Positions 39,584 to 49,034 of a stretch of DNA of 55,031 nucleotides are shown here, in pieces. Every line of letters begins with the position of its first letter. Within the stretch, counting starts at the first letter, position 1. Source of the stretch: Bacteroidetes bacterium UBA2475 (lineage in GTDB: Bacteria > Bacteroidota > Bacteroidia > B-17B0 > Aurantibacillaceae); NCBI GenBank assembly GCA_002342065.1, contig DDPF01000014.1:1-55031 (forward strand), in the 5' to 3' direction. The position numbers and the translations under genes were made by a program. Below the pieces are notes generated by a model. The model was not told the origin of the DNA and did no database searches. It saw only the letters and a program-made list of their open reading frames with translations.

Positions 39584-40486
39584 ATGAAACTGAAATATTT
39601 TTCTACAACAGTATTCTTAATAGTATTCTCTGTTTCTTTTTATGCGCAAACTGAAGGTTATGCAAAATGTAAAGATGTATCAATTTATTACAGAACATTT
39701 GGTAAAGGCAAACCCATTTTAATTATTAATGGTGGTCCCGGCATGAACAGCAATGGATTTACAACGCTGGCACAAAAATTATCCAAAAAAAATGAAACTA
39801 TCATTTACGATCAGCGTGGCACAGGAAGATCGTTGCTTGCAAAAACAGATTCTACAACCGTAACTATGGATCTAATGATTGAAGACATGGAATGCCTGCG
39901 TAAAGAATTAAAAATAAATAAATGGTATATACTGGGTCATTCATTTGGAGGCATGCTTGCCTCCTATTATGCCACTGTTCATCCAGAAAATATTGAAGGA
40001 ATTATTTTGTCGGCTTCCGGTGGTATTGATCTTGACCTATTATCTTATGTAAGTGCAAATGTAAATGCAGCAACAAATACTGATTCTGTAAATTACTGGA
40101 CCAATAAAATAAGTGATGGTGATACAACTTACTTTGCGAAATTACAAAGAGGAAAAGCCTTAGCGCCAGCCTATGTATTCGACAGAAAATACATACCTAT
40201 TATTGCAGAACGGTTAACGCAAAGTAACATGCATTTAAATGGCCTAATATGGACGGACATGATCAGCTCAAAATTTGATTGTGCTACAAAATTGAACAAC
40301 TTTAAAAAACCGGTCTTAATTATTCAGGGCAAACAAGACATTATAGAAGAAAGAACTGCGCTTAAGGCTCAAAAGGCTTTTCAAAACTCAAAAATAGTTT
40401 TGTTAAATCATTGCAAGCATTATGGTTGGTTAGATGCCGAAGCAGAATATTTTAAGGAGATAGATTCTTTTTTAGCAAAAAAATAA
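39584..40486 (+). CDS. Secreted alpha/beta hydrolase, proline iminopeptidase-like
   Basis: A 300-residue protein with a signal peptide (about 1-21, ending SFYAQ). The S33-type hydrolase core has INGGPGMNSNGF (oxyanion HGGPG variant), YDQRGTGRS, the nucleophile elbow GHSFGGM, a late Asp in IQGKQDIIEE and a His in LNHCKHYGW. Proline iminopeptidases release N-terminal proline from peptides; related hydrolases act on esters. It lies 64 bp after the previous gene and ends before a strong terminator. Periplasmic location is likely. Confidence 0.85.
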   Translation: MKLKYFSTTVFLIVFSVSFYAQTEGYAKCKDVSIYYRTFGKGKPILIINGGPGMNSNGFTTLAQKLSKKNETIIYDQRGTGRSLLAKTDSTTVTMDLMIEDMECLRKELKINKWYILGHSFGGMLASYYATVHPENIEGIILSASGGIDLDLLSYVSANVNAATNTDSVNYWTNKISDGDTTYFAKLQRGKALAPAYVFDRKYIPIIAERLTQSNMHLNGLIWTDMISSKFDCATKLNNFKKPVLIIQGKQDIIEERTALKAQKAFQNSKIVLLNHCKHYGWLDAEAEYFKEIDSFLAKK

Positions 40487-40601
40487 TTTAATAGTGTGAA
40501 CAAAAAATCCCCCGTATTGGGGTATACCGATAACAACGTTTGACAGTAATTTTACATTAGGAAAAATACCAAATCGTAATTAATTTTTTCATGTGTTCTC
40601 T

Positions 40602-40642
40602 AACCGCAATTCCTGCTGCAAATGGAATTGCGGTTTATTTTT
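40602..40642 (+). terminator. Rho-independent terminator
   Basis: A 12-bp perfect stem, AACCGCAATTCC (40602-40613) with GGAATTGCGGTT (40624-40635), is followed by a T-rich tract. It ends plus-strand transcripts 115 bp after the hydrolase gene. Upstream, TCCCCCGTATTGGGG near 40509 repeats a small hairpin also found at 39521-39534 after the previous gene. Confidence 0.85.
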
Positions 40643-40693
40643 AACCAGAAATATCCCCCTTTTGAAGTGATAGCTTACTTAGCCCTGTTTTAC

Positions 40694-40701
40694 TATATTT
40701 G
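40694..40701 (+). promoter_or_regulatory. -7 box of the sensor kinase promoter
   Basis: TATATTTG matches TAnnTTTG and predicts a start near 40708, about 37 nt before the ATG at 40745. No -33 TTTG is found at the right distance, so an activator may be needed. Confidence 0.5.
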
Positions 40702-40744
40702 ATAGATAAATCTTAAATTAGATCTTTTTCAGATAGCACATTTA

Positions 40745-43702
40745 ATGGTAAGGCAGCTCTTCATATATATTGTTCTATTATTTTCTTTAAATAATATAGC
40801 CCAAAAATACAATTTCGTAAACTGGACAGTTGAGGATGGTTTAATTCAATCACAATCCGGGTTTATTTGCCAGGATAAATATCGCCAGTTATGGATTGCC
40901 ACAGAAGGTGGCATTAGCAAATTTGACGGCAGAAAATTTACAGGTTATGCAGCACAGGAAGGTTTGGTATCTAATGATGTTAACTCTTTGCTATGCGACA
41001 GATCTGGCAATATATGGGCAGGAACTAATTACGGCATTTCTGTTTTCAATGGCAAAACATTTAAAACAATTAAGCCTACTAATACATCCGTTAACAATAT
41101 AACTGCCTTGTTAGAAATGCCTGATGAAAGTATTTACGCACTTAATAATAATTTACTTTTTAAAATAAATAATTTTGAATGTAAACAGGTTCCCATTTCT
41201 GATGGTGCCGCAGAAACAGTAAGTGCTATTTACAAAACAGAGAAAAATCAACTACTGGCTTTTGTAATGGAAAAAGGTCTTTTTATTTTAGAACAAAATA
41301 AATGGAATAACATTTTAACTGTTGATGAGAGTGCTAAAAACAAATTGGTACGTAAACTTTTTATTACTTCTAAAGGCGATACGCTGTTAGGAAGTAATTC
41401 CGGCTTATTGATCGCTAAGAATAATAAAATTGAAAGTTATACCAACAGTAAACCTGATCTTAACGGCATCAATATTTTGTGCATTGCTGAAGATGTGAAA
41501 AAAAACATCTGGCTAGGTTCCGATAATGGCGCTTATAAGATAGAAGGGCAAAACACAATTCATTTTGATAGCAAAAGTGGATTTACTGATAACTCAGTAT
41601 TACATATTTATAAAGACATAGAAAATAATTTATGGTTTGCAACCGACGCTGACGGTATTTATAAATTTACAGAGAACACTTTTACCTATTACGATAAATC
41701 TAGCGGCATATCAAACACAATTGTGATGGGCGTGGTACAAACTACCGATGGGACCATATTTGCAGCAGGTTATGGCGGCGGACTTTACAAAATAAATAGC
41801 AAAAATAATATTGAGCCTGTAAACAATAAAGGCCCTGTTTTAACCGATAGTAAAATAAGTTGTTTGTATGCAGATGATGAAAATAATATTTGGATCGGAA
41901 CTATAGGTAAAGGATCGTGGCGTTATAACGAAAAAAATGGACTGCAAAAGATAATTGATAATAATACAGGCACACAGGTAAGAGGTGCTAACAGTTTTTT
42001 AAAGGATGCGCAGGGAAATATGTTATTAGGTACCGGTCAGGGAATTTATGTTATTGACAAACAAAATAATGTCACAAAATTAAAGACCGACAATATATCA
42101 ATTAGCGCTTTAAAACAATTTACTAAAGACAGTGTGCTTGTTGGAACATCAAAAGGCATATTTGTTTTAGACAAAGAGTACAAACAACATTCGCTTAATA
42201 AAAAAGAATTCGAAAATTCATCAGTTTTATGTCTTGCCAAAAAAAATGATAATTTGTGGATAGGCACAACTGATAAAGGTGTAATTAATTGGAACTTAAA
42301 GACAGGGAAAATAATTAATTACAATACCGATAATGGTTTACCAAGTAATTTCATTTATAGTATTTACGTTTACGATAAACAAAAAGCATGGATAGGAACA
42401 GGTTTTGGAATAAGCAATTTGCAACTAGATAAAGATGATAATGTTTCTGCCATTAAAAATTATGGGCGCTCGGATGGCTTATTAGGAATGGAGTGTAGTC
42501 ACAATTGCTTGTTAAAAGCGGCCGACTCAAGCTTATGGTTTGGTACAACAAAAGGTTTGTTCCATTTTAATCCTGATGCCGATCTAACAGAAAAGAACCA
42601 ACCCGTTGTTTTATTAAAATCGGTAAAACTATTTTCGTCAGATATAACGGATAGCAGCTTGTATCAAAGTATGTCAACCTGGTTTAACGTTCCAAACAAC
42701 TTAAAACTTCATTCAAATCAAAACCACCTAACCTTTGAGTTTGGCGCTATTTACTTTACAAACCCCGAAGATATTTTGTTTAGATGCAAATTGGAAGGCA
42801 TAGACAAAGACTTTACAATAAGTAACAATCCTTACATTATATATTCAGCTATCCCTCCCGGAAAATATACTTTAAAAGTTCAGGCTATTACAAAAAGCGG
42901 GGTTTCTTCGAATACCATAGAATATCCGTTTGAGATAGAAAAAGCGTTTTATCAAACCGGCTATTTTCAATTGTTGGTGGTTTTACTTTTAATTTCAACG
43001 GGAGCTTTGATCACTTATATCTCAACCCGTCAAAAACAAAAACGTAAAGAGACATTAGAAAAGATCCGTGAAGAAGAATTTATGAAATTACGTCATCGCA
43101 CTGCTGAGGATTTTCATGATGAAATGGGAAACAGGTTAACACGCATTTCTGTTTTAACTGATATTTTAAAATCAAAATTAGTTTCACAGGAAAGTGAGGC
43201 CACCAAATTGGTTGGACAAATAAAAGAAAACACAGCAGCGCTTTATAACGGCTCTCGTGATATTATCTGGTCGCTTAACTCTCAAAACGATGGAATTTTT
43301 CAAATAGCAGAGCATATAAAAGAAATTGGTGACGAGTTGTTTCACGATACCGTAATTGATTTTGAATGCACGCATAATATAAAAGCAGGCAACGCATTAA
43401 AATTAAAACTTGATTATAGCCGAAATCTTATTATGGTGTTTAAAGAAGTTTACAGTAACATTTTAAAACATTCAAAAGCTACAAAAGTGGAGATCTTCTT
43501 AGAGATCCAGAATAATAATAAAGATATTGAAATAAAAATTCGCGATAACGGCGAGGGTTTTGATTCGCAGGTAGTACAAAAAGGAAATGGCATTAAGAAT
43601 ATGAAGAACAGGGCCAGCAGGATGAATGGTGAATTATCTTTAAACTCAACCCTTAATAAAGGAACCGAAATAAATATTTCTTTAAAGAACATTTTTATAT
43701 AA
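40745..43702 (+). CDS. Two-component sensor histidine kinase with periplasmic beta-propellers
   Basis: A 985-residue protein. A signal peptide (about 1-19) is followed by a long periplasmic region of Reg_prop propeller repeats (about 25-610; recurrent 'iWiGT..G' units), a Y_Y_Y domain (about 650-745) and one transmembrane helix (about 751-771). The cytoplasmic HisKA_3-type dimerisation domain has the probable phosphoacceptor His791 in DFHDEMGNRL, and the HATPase domain has NILKHSKATKV, RDNGEGFD and GNGIKNMKNRA. There is no fused receiver or regulator, unlike many Bacteroidota hybrid sensors. The partner regulator gene follows after 5 bp. The signal is unknown. Confidence 0.92.
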   Translation: MVRQLFIYIVLLFSLNNIAQKYNFVNWTVEDGLIQSQSGFICQDKYRQLWIATEGGISKFDGRKFTGYAAQEGLVSNDVNSLLCDRSGNIWAGTNYGISVFNGKTFKTIKPTNTSVNNITALLEMPDESIYALNNNLLFKINNFECKQVPISDGAAETVSAIYKTEKNQLLAFVMEKGLFILEQNKWNNILTVDESAKNKLVRKLFITSKGDTLLGSNSGLLIAKNNKIESYTNSKPDLNGINILCIAEDVKKNIWLGSDNGAYKIEGQNTIHFDSKSGFTDNSVLHIYKDIENNLWFATDADGIYKFTENTFTYYDKSSGISNTIVMGVVQTTDGTIFAAGYGGGLYKINSKNNIEPVNNKGPVLTDSKISCLYADDENNIWIGTIGKGSWRYNEKNGLQKIIDNNTGTQVRGANSFLKDAQGNMLLGTGQGIYVIDKQNNVTKLKTDNISISALKQFTKDSVLVGTSKGIFVLDKEYKQHSLNKKEFENSSVLCLAKKNDNLWIGTTDKGVINWNLKTGKIINYNTDNGLPSNFIYSIYVYDKQKAWIGTGFGISNLQLDKDDNVSAIKNYGRSDGLLGMECSHNCLLKAADSSLWFGTTKGLFHFNPDADLTEKNQPVVLLKSVKLFSSDITDSSLYQSMSTWFNVPNNLKLHSNQNHLTFEFGAIYFTNPEDILFRCKLEGIDKDFTISNNPYIIYSAIPPGKYTLKVQAITKSGVSSNTIEYPFEIEKAFYQTGYFQLLVVLLLISTGALITYISTRQKQKRKETLEKIREEEFMKLRHRTAEDFHDEMGNRLTRISVLTDILKSKLVSQESEATKLVGQIKENTAALYNGSRDIIWSLNSQNDGIFQIAEHIKEIGDELFHDTVIDFECTHNIKAGNALKLKLDYSRNLIMVFKEVYSNILKHSKATKVEIFLEIQNNNKDIEIKIRDNGEGFDSQVVQKGNGIKNMKNRASRMNGELSLNSTLNKGTEINISLKNIFI

Positions 43703-43707
43703 AAAAT

Positions 43708-44340
43708 ATGGAAAACAAAACGCCAATAACTGTTGTTATCATCGAGGATGATGAGACTATTCGTAATGGTTTTACGTACTTAATAAATGCTACCGAAAAT
43801 TACAAGGTGCTTAACTCCTACTCTAACGTAGAAGATGCCCTTGTAGGTTTGGTAAACGATAAACCCCAGGTAATACTGCTGGATATTGAGTTGCCGGGAA
43901 TTAAGGGAATTGAAGCTATTCCGAAAATAAAACACATTTTGCCCAAAACATATATTATTATGCTTACCGTTTATGATAATGAAGACAATGTGTTTAACGC
44001 ATTAACAAAAGGTGCTTCGGGCTATTTGACCAAGAGTGACAATACCGAAAAAATTATTGATGCCATACAAGAAGTGGTAAATGGTGGCGCTCCAATGAGC
44101 ATGAACATTGCCAAGATCGTTATTAAATCATTTCACAAAAATCAAAACTCACCGTTAACTAAACGTGAAACAGAAATATTAGAGCAAATAGCCAACGGAA
44201 AAAGCAGAAGTAAAATTGCCAAACAAATGTTTATTGATCTTGAAACAGTTAAATCGCACATTAAGAATATTTATATAAAACTAAATGTTCACTCGCGCGA
44301 GGATGCTATTAAAGAGGCTAAGAATAATAAGTATATCTAA
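43708..44340 (+). CDS. NarL/LuxR-family response regulator
   Basis: A 210-residue regulator. The receiver domain (about 7-125) has the acidic pair Asp14-Asp15, the phosphoacceptor Asp59 in VILLDIELPG, Thr in IIMLTVYD and Lys in GYLTKSD. The LuxR-type helix-turn-helix (about 148-205) reads LTKRETEILEQIANGKSRSK then VKSHIKNIYIKLNVHSRED. It lies 5 bp after the HisKA_3 sensor gene, the usual partner class, and is very probably phosphorylated by it. Targets are unknown; the small DUF3606 gene just downstream is one candidate. Confidence 0.93.
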   Translation: MENKTPITVVIIEDDETIRNGFTYLINATENYKVLNSYSNVEDALVGLVNDKPQVILLDIELPGIKGIEAIPKIKHILPKTYIIMLTVYDNEDNVFNALTKGASGYLTKSDNTEKIIDAIQEVVNGGAPMSMNIAKIVIKSFHKNQNSPLTKRETEILEQIANGKSRSKIAKQMFIDLETVKSHIKNIYIKLNVHSREDAIKEAKNNKYI

Positions 44341-44477
44341 TTCGTTGCCGGCATAAAGTATCTCATTTAGTTCAGAACTATGTGAAAAAATGATAAAAAA
44401 TTTAAATTATTTGCACTCAAATTGAACTAAATTAATAGAAGTAGGTTTATTAATTAACCTCTTAAAAAATTATAGTT

Positions 44478-44648
44478 ATGGCAGATAATTCAGATAAAAA
44501 AATACCGGATACTAATATAATTAGTTTGAATGAAGAATGGCAGATAGAATATTGGACCGGTTTATTAGATTGTACCGAACCACAATTAAGATCAGTAATA
44601 AAATTGGTGGGCAATAAATTAAGCGAAGTGAAAAAATACTTTAGCTGA
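44478..44648 (+). CDS. DUF3606 family small protein
   Basis: A 56-residue protein, MADNSDKKIPDTNIISLNEE, then WQIEYWTGLLDCT and a helix LRSVIKLVGNKLSEVKKYF. The pattern 'I.L.E.WE..YW...' followed by 'L...V..VG.....V..Y' matches DUF3606, short proteins often expressed in stress or alongside two-component systems. No function is established. It lies 137 bp after the regulator gene, in the same direction, and is followed by a weak hairpin. Confidence 0.75.
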   Translation: MADNSDKKIPDTNIISLNEEWQIEYWTGLLDCTEPQLRSVIKLVGNKLSEVKKYFS

Positions 44649-44697
44649 TCTTATTTTATTCAATTTTGCTTTATAGCAGAGTATTTTTATTCCACAT

Positions 44698-44720
44698 TAT
44701 TGGGAAAATATTCCCCAATA
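44698..44720. terminator. Possible bidirectional terminator
   Basis: TATTGGG (44698-44704) pairs with CCCAATA (44714-44720) across a 9-nt loop. It sits between the convergent DUF3606 gene (+) and receiver gene (-). The flanking T tracts are weak. Confidence 0.4.
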
Positions 44721-44733
44721 AAAGTATTGTTTT

Positions 44734-45114
44734 TTATGCGTACTTTTTTTTCAGAGTATCGTTTACCAAATCTACCAACTGCAGCATATCAAAAGGCTTT
44801 GAAAGTATTGCTGTAACTTTTATAGCTGTTGTAGACAATACATCCTTATCCATACCGGTTACAAGTATCACAGGGATATCTTTATTCTTAGACTCATTCC
44901 TTACATATTCAGCTATATCGAGGCCACCGGTGTAAGGCAGCATCACATCTGAAATAATAAGATCAATACTCATAGAGTCTATTACCTTAATTGAAGATTT
45001 GTAATCGCTGGTAACGATCACATCATAACCCTCTTCTCTTAAAGATTTGTCAATTAACCCCGAAATAAAATCTTCGTCTTCTATTACAAGAATTGTTTTT
45101 TGCGTATTTGTCAT
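44734..45114 (-). CDS. Single-domain response regulator (CheY-like receiver)
   Basis: A 126-residue receiver with no output domain. The acidic cluster lies in ILVIEDEDF (Glu12, Asp13), the phosphoacceptor is Asp56 in IISDVMLPYTGG, and Thr86 and Lys106 complete the switch (LVTGM, ILSKPFD). The ATG at 45114 is preferred over a poor extension to 45159. No kinase gene is adjacent on this strand. It may receive phosphate from a distant kinase or interact with the system at 40745-44340. Confidence 0.88.
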   Translation of the reverse strand: MTNTQKTILVIEDEDFISGLIDKSLREEGYDVIVTSDYKSSIKVIDSMSIDLIISDVMLPYTGGLDIAEYVRNESKNKDIPVILVTGMDKDVLSTTAIKVTAILSKPFDMLQLVDLVNDTLKKKYA

Positions 45115-45434
45115 AATAAAAAGTTTAAAGTTGATACTTAATGTTATTACCCATATCATGAAAAAATTGTGCCAGATTACGGAACGAGGGGAAAGTATTT
45201 CTCACAATACCCCAAATACCCTTATTCATTGCTTTCTAAAGATGCGCGCAAAATTACCGCCACAAAAGAGTATTCTGATAATACGTTATCAATTGCTTTT
45301 TAACATCAAATGTGTCGAATATTTTTAGGACAGATTTATCAAAAAATAAACAAACCTTTTTTACCATTAAAGCATTTATGAATAAAGAAAGTGCAAGAAT
45401 CTGGCTAGATGAGCGAATTAAAAAAACGTAAATT
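45115..45434. other. Non-coding gap
   Basis: About 320 bp lie between the receiver gene and the DUF6799 gene. I see no plausible gene on either strand and no strong hairpin. It probably contains the receiver gene's promoter, but no clear TAnnTTTG box could be fixed. Confidence 0.4.
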
Positions 45435-45731
45435 TTATTTTTTATTTGAGCCAACAACTTCGCCATTCATATTTACACATTCTCCTTCTTTAAGTTTAAT
45501 TTCGGTTCCGTCGCTCTTTTTTATTCTGCCGTTCACGGTAATTTGGTCGCCATTTTTTAGCTTAATATCTTCGGTAATTTCAGTATCACCAAGCATTAAC
45601 ACTTGCACATCGCCCTTTACTTTTAAACAATAATGAGAAGCGTTCTTATTTTTAAAATCAGGGTTTGCTTCCTGGGCATTTATAAAAGAAAACGCAAGTA
45701 CTGCGAAAATAGAAAAAAGTGATCTTTTCAT
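45435..45731 (-). CDS. Secreted DUF6799-type protein
   Basis: A 98-residue protein from the ATG at 45731. A signal peptide (about 1-19; SLFSIFAVLAFSFINAQ) is followed by a small beta-rich domain with two similar units: LGDTEITEDIKLKNGDQITV and KSDGTEIKLKEGECVNMNG. The 'L.nG..i...G....DG....l..Ge.v.mdG' pattern is that of DUF6799, a Bacteroidota domain without known function. It is periplasmic or exported. The 40-residue membrane peptide lies just upstream (22 bp) and is probably co-transcribed. Confidence 0.7.
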   Translation of the reverse strand: MKRSLFSIFAVLAFSFINAQEANPDFKNKNASHYCLKVKGDVQVLMLGDTEITEDIKLKNGDQITVNGRIKKSDGTEIKLKEGECVNMNGEVVGSNKK

Positions 45732-45753
45732 ATTAATAATTTTAATGATCGGT

Positions 45754-45876
45754 TTATTGACAGGTTTGACCAAGTAACATCCATACAATAACAAATACTA
45801 AGATAGTACCAAAACAGCCACCACCCCATTTGGCAGCTGCACCGCCGGCTAGTAATCCTTTAAATAAATTGTTCAT
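45754..45876 (-). CDS. 40-residue membrane protein
   Basis: MNNLFKGLLAGGAAAKWGGG is followed by a helix CFGTILVFVIVWMLLGQTC and Gln-stop. The Gly/Ala-rich N-terminal half and a single transmembrane helix framed by two Cys are clear. I recognise no characterised family, though the composition resembles conserved tiny membrane proteins of Bacteroidota. Spacing of 22 bp to the DUF6799 gene supports a two-gene unit. An in-frame ATG, good hydrophobicity and absence of overlap with other genes support translation. Confidence 0.65.
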   Translation of the reverse strand: MNNLFKGLLAGGAAAKWGGGCFGTILVFVIVWMLLGQTCQ

Positions 45877-45980
45877 ATATTAATTTTTAATAATTAATAT
45901 GCGAAATCTATGCCTGAAGAATCAACGAATTAAAAATTATTATTGAAAAGAAATGTCTATTGCAATTAGAATAAAATAGA

Positions 45981-48725
45981 TCAAAATTTACAAAGCTTAA
46001 TATGATCAATTACACCATTACGGTTTAACATCAACATATAAATACCGGTTGAAACATCTTCAATATTTATTGTTGTGTTATATTCGCCGGTTTGTTTTCC
46101 TAAATTTTCTTTTTTAATTTCTTTTCCGTTCAGATCTATTATCCTGTAACTTAACTCTGTATTATTTAACCCTGAAATAATTACACTATACGCGCCAAAG
46201 CCCGGATTGGGAAATACACTGATACCTGCATTATTTACAGAATTATTATTTTCAATACCAGTTATTAAAGGGCAGGCAAAAGTGCCGGGTGTTTTTTGTA
46301 TAGCATTAGCTCTTCTGCCAACAGATGATAAAGGACCACGGGCACGCACACTAAACCAATGTGTTTGTGTGCTTAGTGTATTTGGTATAACAAAAGAATT
46401 TGTGCTTGCTGTACCAACAGAATCCATATACATAGTTCCTAATTTAAAAACATCATAGGAGGTTGCTCCTGCTGCAGCATTCCAGGTAAGTTTAACTGAA
46501 TCAGGACAAGCCCAGGCCACATTAATACTTGTTGGAAGTGGAATGATAGAAAAGCTTGTATCGCTTTCTGCTGTAAAAGCACCGCGGCTGATTCTTACTT
46601 TGCATTGTCCGGATAAAGCACTTGGCACCGTCCAGTTATAATAACGTTGCGAACCGCCGATGGCAGTATTAATATTATTCCATGATACGCCATTATTAAT
46701 TGTGTATTGTAACGTTTGTGTACCTACAGTTTCTAAAGCATCCCAACGGATCGTTTCTGTTTCGGCCGGCACAAAACCTTCTCCACCTATTGGATAGGTC
46801 ATTGTATAACCATCCATTTCAAAGATCCAGGTAACATAATATGCCTGGGGTCCCATTGGTACTGATGCACCTGTAACAGTTAACACATAATTCCCGGCAG
46901 GCGGTGTATTAATAGTTACCTGCTCGTGATTATTGCGAATATCAACACCCGGAATTGCGGCTGTATTTAAATTGGTCGCATTAGGTGTGTAATCTAATAT
47001 TAATGGATTAAATACCGCTAACGAAGGATCTGTAATTGTAGTATTTAAATTATTTACTAAAGCAACCGCTGCATTAACGGCTGCCTGGTAATCGTGCCAG
47101 TAGGTCATTACTTTCATTTTTCTAACACCGGGTGGTACCATAATACTATGTGTATTTACGCCTGCATTACTTATTGTTGAATTTAAATAGTCTGCATTCT
47201 CAATTGCTTTAACTGCTTTTAATGCATTTACTCTTCCATAACCGTATCCAAAATCTGGTCCTGGATTTCCCAGGTCATCAGCGGTATTCATAATAATAGC
47301 TTTCATTAAAGCGCTTGGCGGGTTGTTGTTGCTGTTGAAGATTCTATATGCATCATACAATTGTCCGAACACGCCTGCAATTGCAGGACAAGACATAGAA
47401 GTACCTGTTTTATTTACATAGTTATCGGGATTTGTCGTTGAATAAACATTTGTACCAACAGCGCTTATCTCAGGCTTTAAACGCCCATCATGTGCAGGGC
47501 CGCGGCTTGATGATCCGTTTCTTACATCTGTATAATCAAGGTTAGCAACAGCAATAGAATTTTTTGAATGTTTATGTCCGCCGGTTACATTACCCCAACC
47601 TGTGCCTGCGCCATAGTTACAATTAGAAGTGCCATTATTGCCCGCAGAAAATACATGAATTAATTGTGGCATAGTAAGATTTTGAATATCTAATTTTTGC
47701 GCACGTGTTGTGTAACCTGCATTACATCCGTCAGAATAAGAAGTAGAAATAATTCTTATTCCTAACGTGCTGTAGTGATTAGTGATACTGTCAAAACCAG
47801 GGTAAGTTGGCGATGCATTGTAAGCATACAACTCTGCACCCCATGCCATCCCGCGTGTTAGCGGGTTACGGTTTCCTCCACCAAAAATAATTCCTGCACA
47901 ATGGTCACCATGGTCGCCACCATTGTTGGTCATAAATTGCATTGGCAATCGGCCTTTATAATCAATATGCGGTCCAATTATACCATCATCCTGCAACATA
48001 ATTTTACTACCTATTCCGTTGTATTTTCTTCCACCCGAATAATCGGTTGCAATAGTGTTACTGCGGTGTGAAGTTCTCTCCACATTATTTTCGGGTTGAG
48101 GCACATCGTCTACTAGCTCAGCAGAGCAAACAAAAGGTTGGTTTACAAAATCAAGTATTTCATTTTTATTTATCCAAACAACAAACCAGTGCATACTTTT
48201 ATCTTCAAACGTAATTTTATAACCATTCGATTGAAGGTATGACTTCATGGTTTCGAAAGGAATATTATCGTAGCTGGTAAAACTAATACCAATGTTATTA
48301 CCCTTAACAGCATAACCCGGAAAGTTCATTTCCTTAATGGCAATAGAAAGTTCGTTCAATAATTTGTATTCTGGTTTAACAGGGTAAATACCTCTAATGC
48401 CAAAAGCTGTAAGATCGCTAGCCTTTGCACCTTGTTTTAAAGAAGCAATAAAGGTGTTGGTTGGAAGATATAATAACAGATCGATACCTTTTTCAGCCAA
48501 CAATTTTTTTTGTTCTGTTGAAGGAATATTAAGAAATTGAATGTAGCGGTAATAATTACCGTTAAATATTTCGGCTGGCTGAGGCAGTTGCGATTGAGCC
48601 TGTTCGAAGTTAGGTAATAGGTCTACCGATCCGCTTGAAAGTTTTAATTCATATGGATCATTTTTTTGTGCTGTGCAGGTTAATTGAAATAATATTGCTG
48701 CAAGAACCGGTAAAAGTTTTTTCAT
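45981..48725 (-). CDS. Subtilisin-like serine protease with T9SS sorting domain
   Basis: A 914-residue secreted protein. A signal peptide (1-19, ending TCTAQ) and a long propeptide-like region (about 20-225) precede an S8 catalytic domain (about 235-510). The triad is Asp246 or 247 in LQDDGI, His272 in GDHGDHCAGI and Ser443 in GTSMSCPA; Asn363 in SAGNNG is the oxyanion residue. Beta-sandwich modules follow, including an Fn3-like domain (about 740-820). A T9SS sorting domain (about 835-914; ISVFPNPGFGAYSV to LCKF) ends the protein. It is probably an extracellular or cell-surface protease. Confidence 0.92.
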   Translation of the reverse strand: MKKLLPVLAAILFQLTCTAQKNDPYELKLSSGSVDLLPNFEQAQSQLPQPAEIFNGNYYRYIQFLNIPSTEQKKLLAEKGIDLLLYLPTNTFIASLKQGAKASDLTAFGIRGIYPVKPEYKLLNELSIAIKEMNFPGYAVKGNNIGISFTSYDNIPFETMKSYLQSNGYKITFEDKSMHWFVVWINKNEILDFVNQPFVCSAELVDDVPQPENNVERTSHRSNTIATDYSGGRKYNGIGSKIMLQDDGIIGPHIDYKGRLPMQFMTNNGGDHGDHCAGIIFGGGNRNPLTRGMAWGAELYAYNASPTYPGFDSITNHYSTLGIRIISTSYSDGCNAGYTTRAQKLDIQNLTMPQLIHVFSAGNNGTSNCNYGAGTGWGNVTGGHKHSKNSIAVANLDYTDVRNGSSSRGPAHDGRLKPEISAVGTNVYSTTNPDNYVNKTGTSMSCPAIAGVFGQLYDAYRIFNSNNNPPSALMKAIIMNTADDLGNPGPDFGYGYGRVNALKAVKAIENADYLNSTISNAGVNTHSIMVPPGVRKMKVMTYWHDYQAAVNAAVALVNNLNTTITDPSLAVFNPLILDYTPNATNLNTAAIPGVDIRNNHEQVTINTPPAGNYVLTVTGASVPMGPQAYYVTWIFEMDGYTMTYPIGGEGFVPAETETIRWDALETVGTQTLQYTINNGVSWNNINTAIGGSQRYYNWTVPSALSGQCKVRISRGAFTAESDTSFSIIPLPTSINVAWACPDSVKLTWNAAAGATSYDVFKLGTMYMDSVGTASTNSFVIPNTLSTQTHWFSVRARGPLSSVGRRANAIQKTPGTFACPLITGIENNNSVNNAGISVFPNPGFGAYSVIISGLNNTELSYRIIDLNGKEIKKENLGKQTGEYNTTINIEDVSTGIYMLMLNRNGVIDHIKLCKF

Positions 48726-48841
48726 CTTTATATTTTTAAATTAATGATAGTACAAGGTATAAAATTGAATGTGAAAAACCTAGAGAAGTGATTATGTGAA
48801 TTAATAATTAATTCACAATTTGTGAAGTAATTGGTGCAAAA

Positions 48842-49030
48842 CGAGCTTTATAATGATGGGATTATCTCGCTTTGCTCGATGGGCCCTACAGTCCCATTTT
48901 GCAAATGCAAAAATAATCACGCATAGCGTAATTATTTTTTTGTTTTCACCTTCGTGTTCGAAAGCGAGCTTTATGCCATACGGGATTGATAAGCTAACGC
49001 TTATCGGCCCTTCAGGCCGAACCTGCAAAA
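48842..49030. repeat. Hairpin-rich intergenic element beside tRNA-Asp
   Basis: Several stems are packed in about 190 bp: ATGGGA/TCCCAT (48856-48861, 48892-48897); an 11-bp stem with one mismatch (48912-48922, 48926-48936); GATAAGC/GCTTATC (48988-48994, 48999-49005); and CGGCC/GGCCG (49005-49009, 49015-49019). CGAGCTTTAT is repeated near 48842 and 48965. Minus-strand open reading here is low-complexity and overlaps the stems, so it is probably not a gene. Confidence 0.55.
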
Positions 49031-49034
49031 ACAA

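Noticed and set aside
48813..49034. Protein-coding gene of 73 codons on the minus strand
   Set aside because: It runs through several perfect hairpins, has low-complexity composition and no start context; a structural repeat explains it better.
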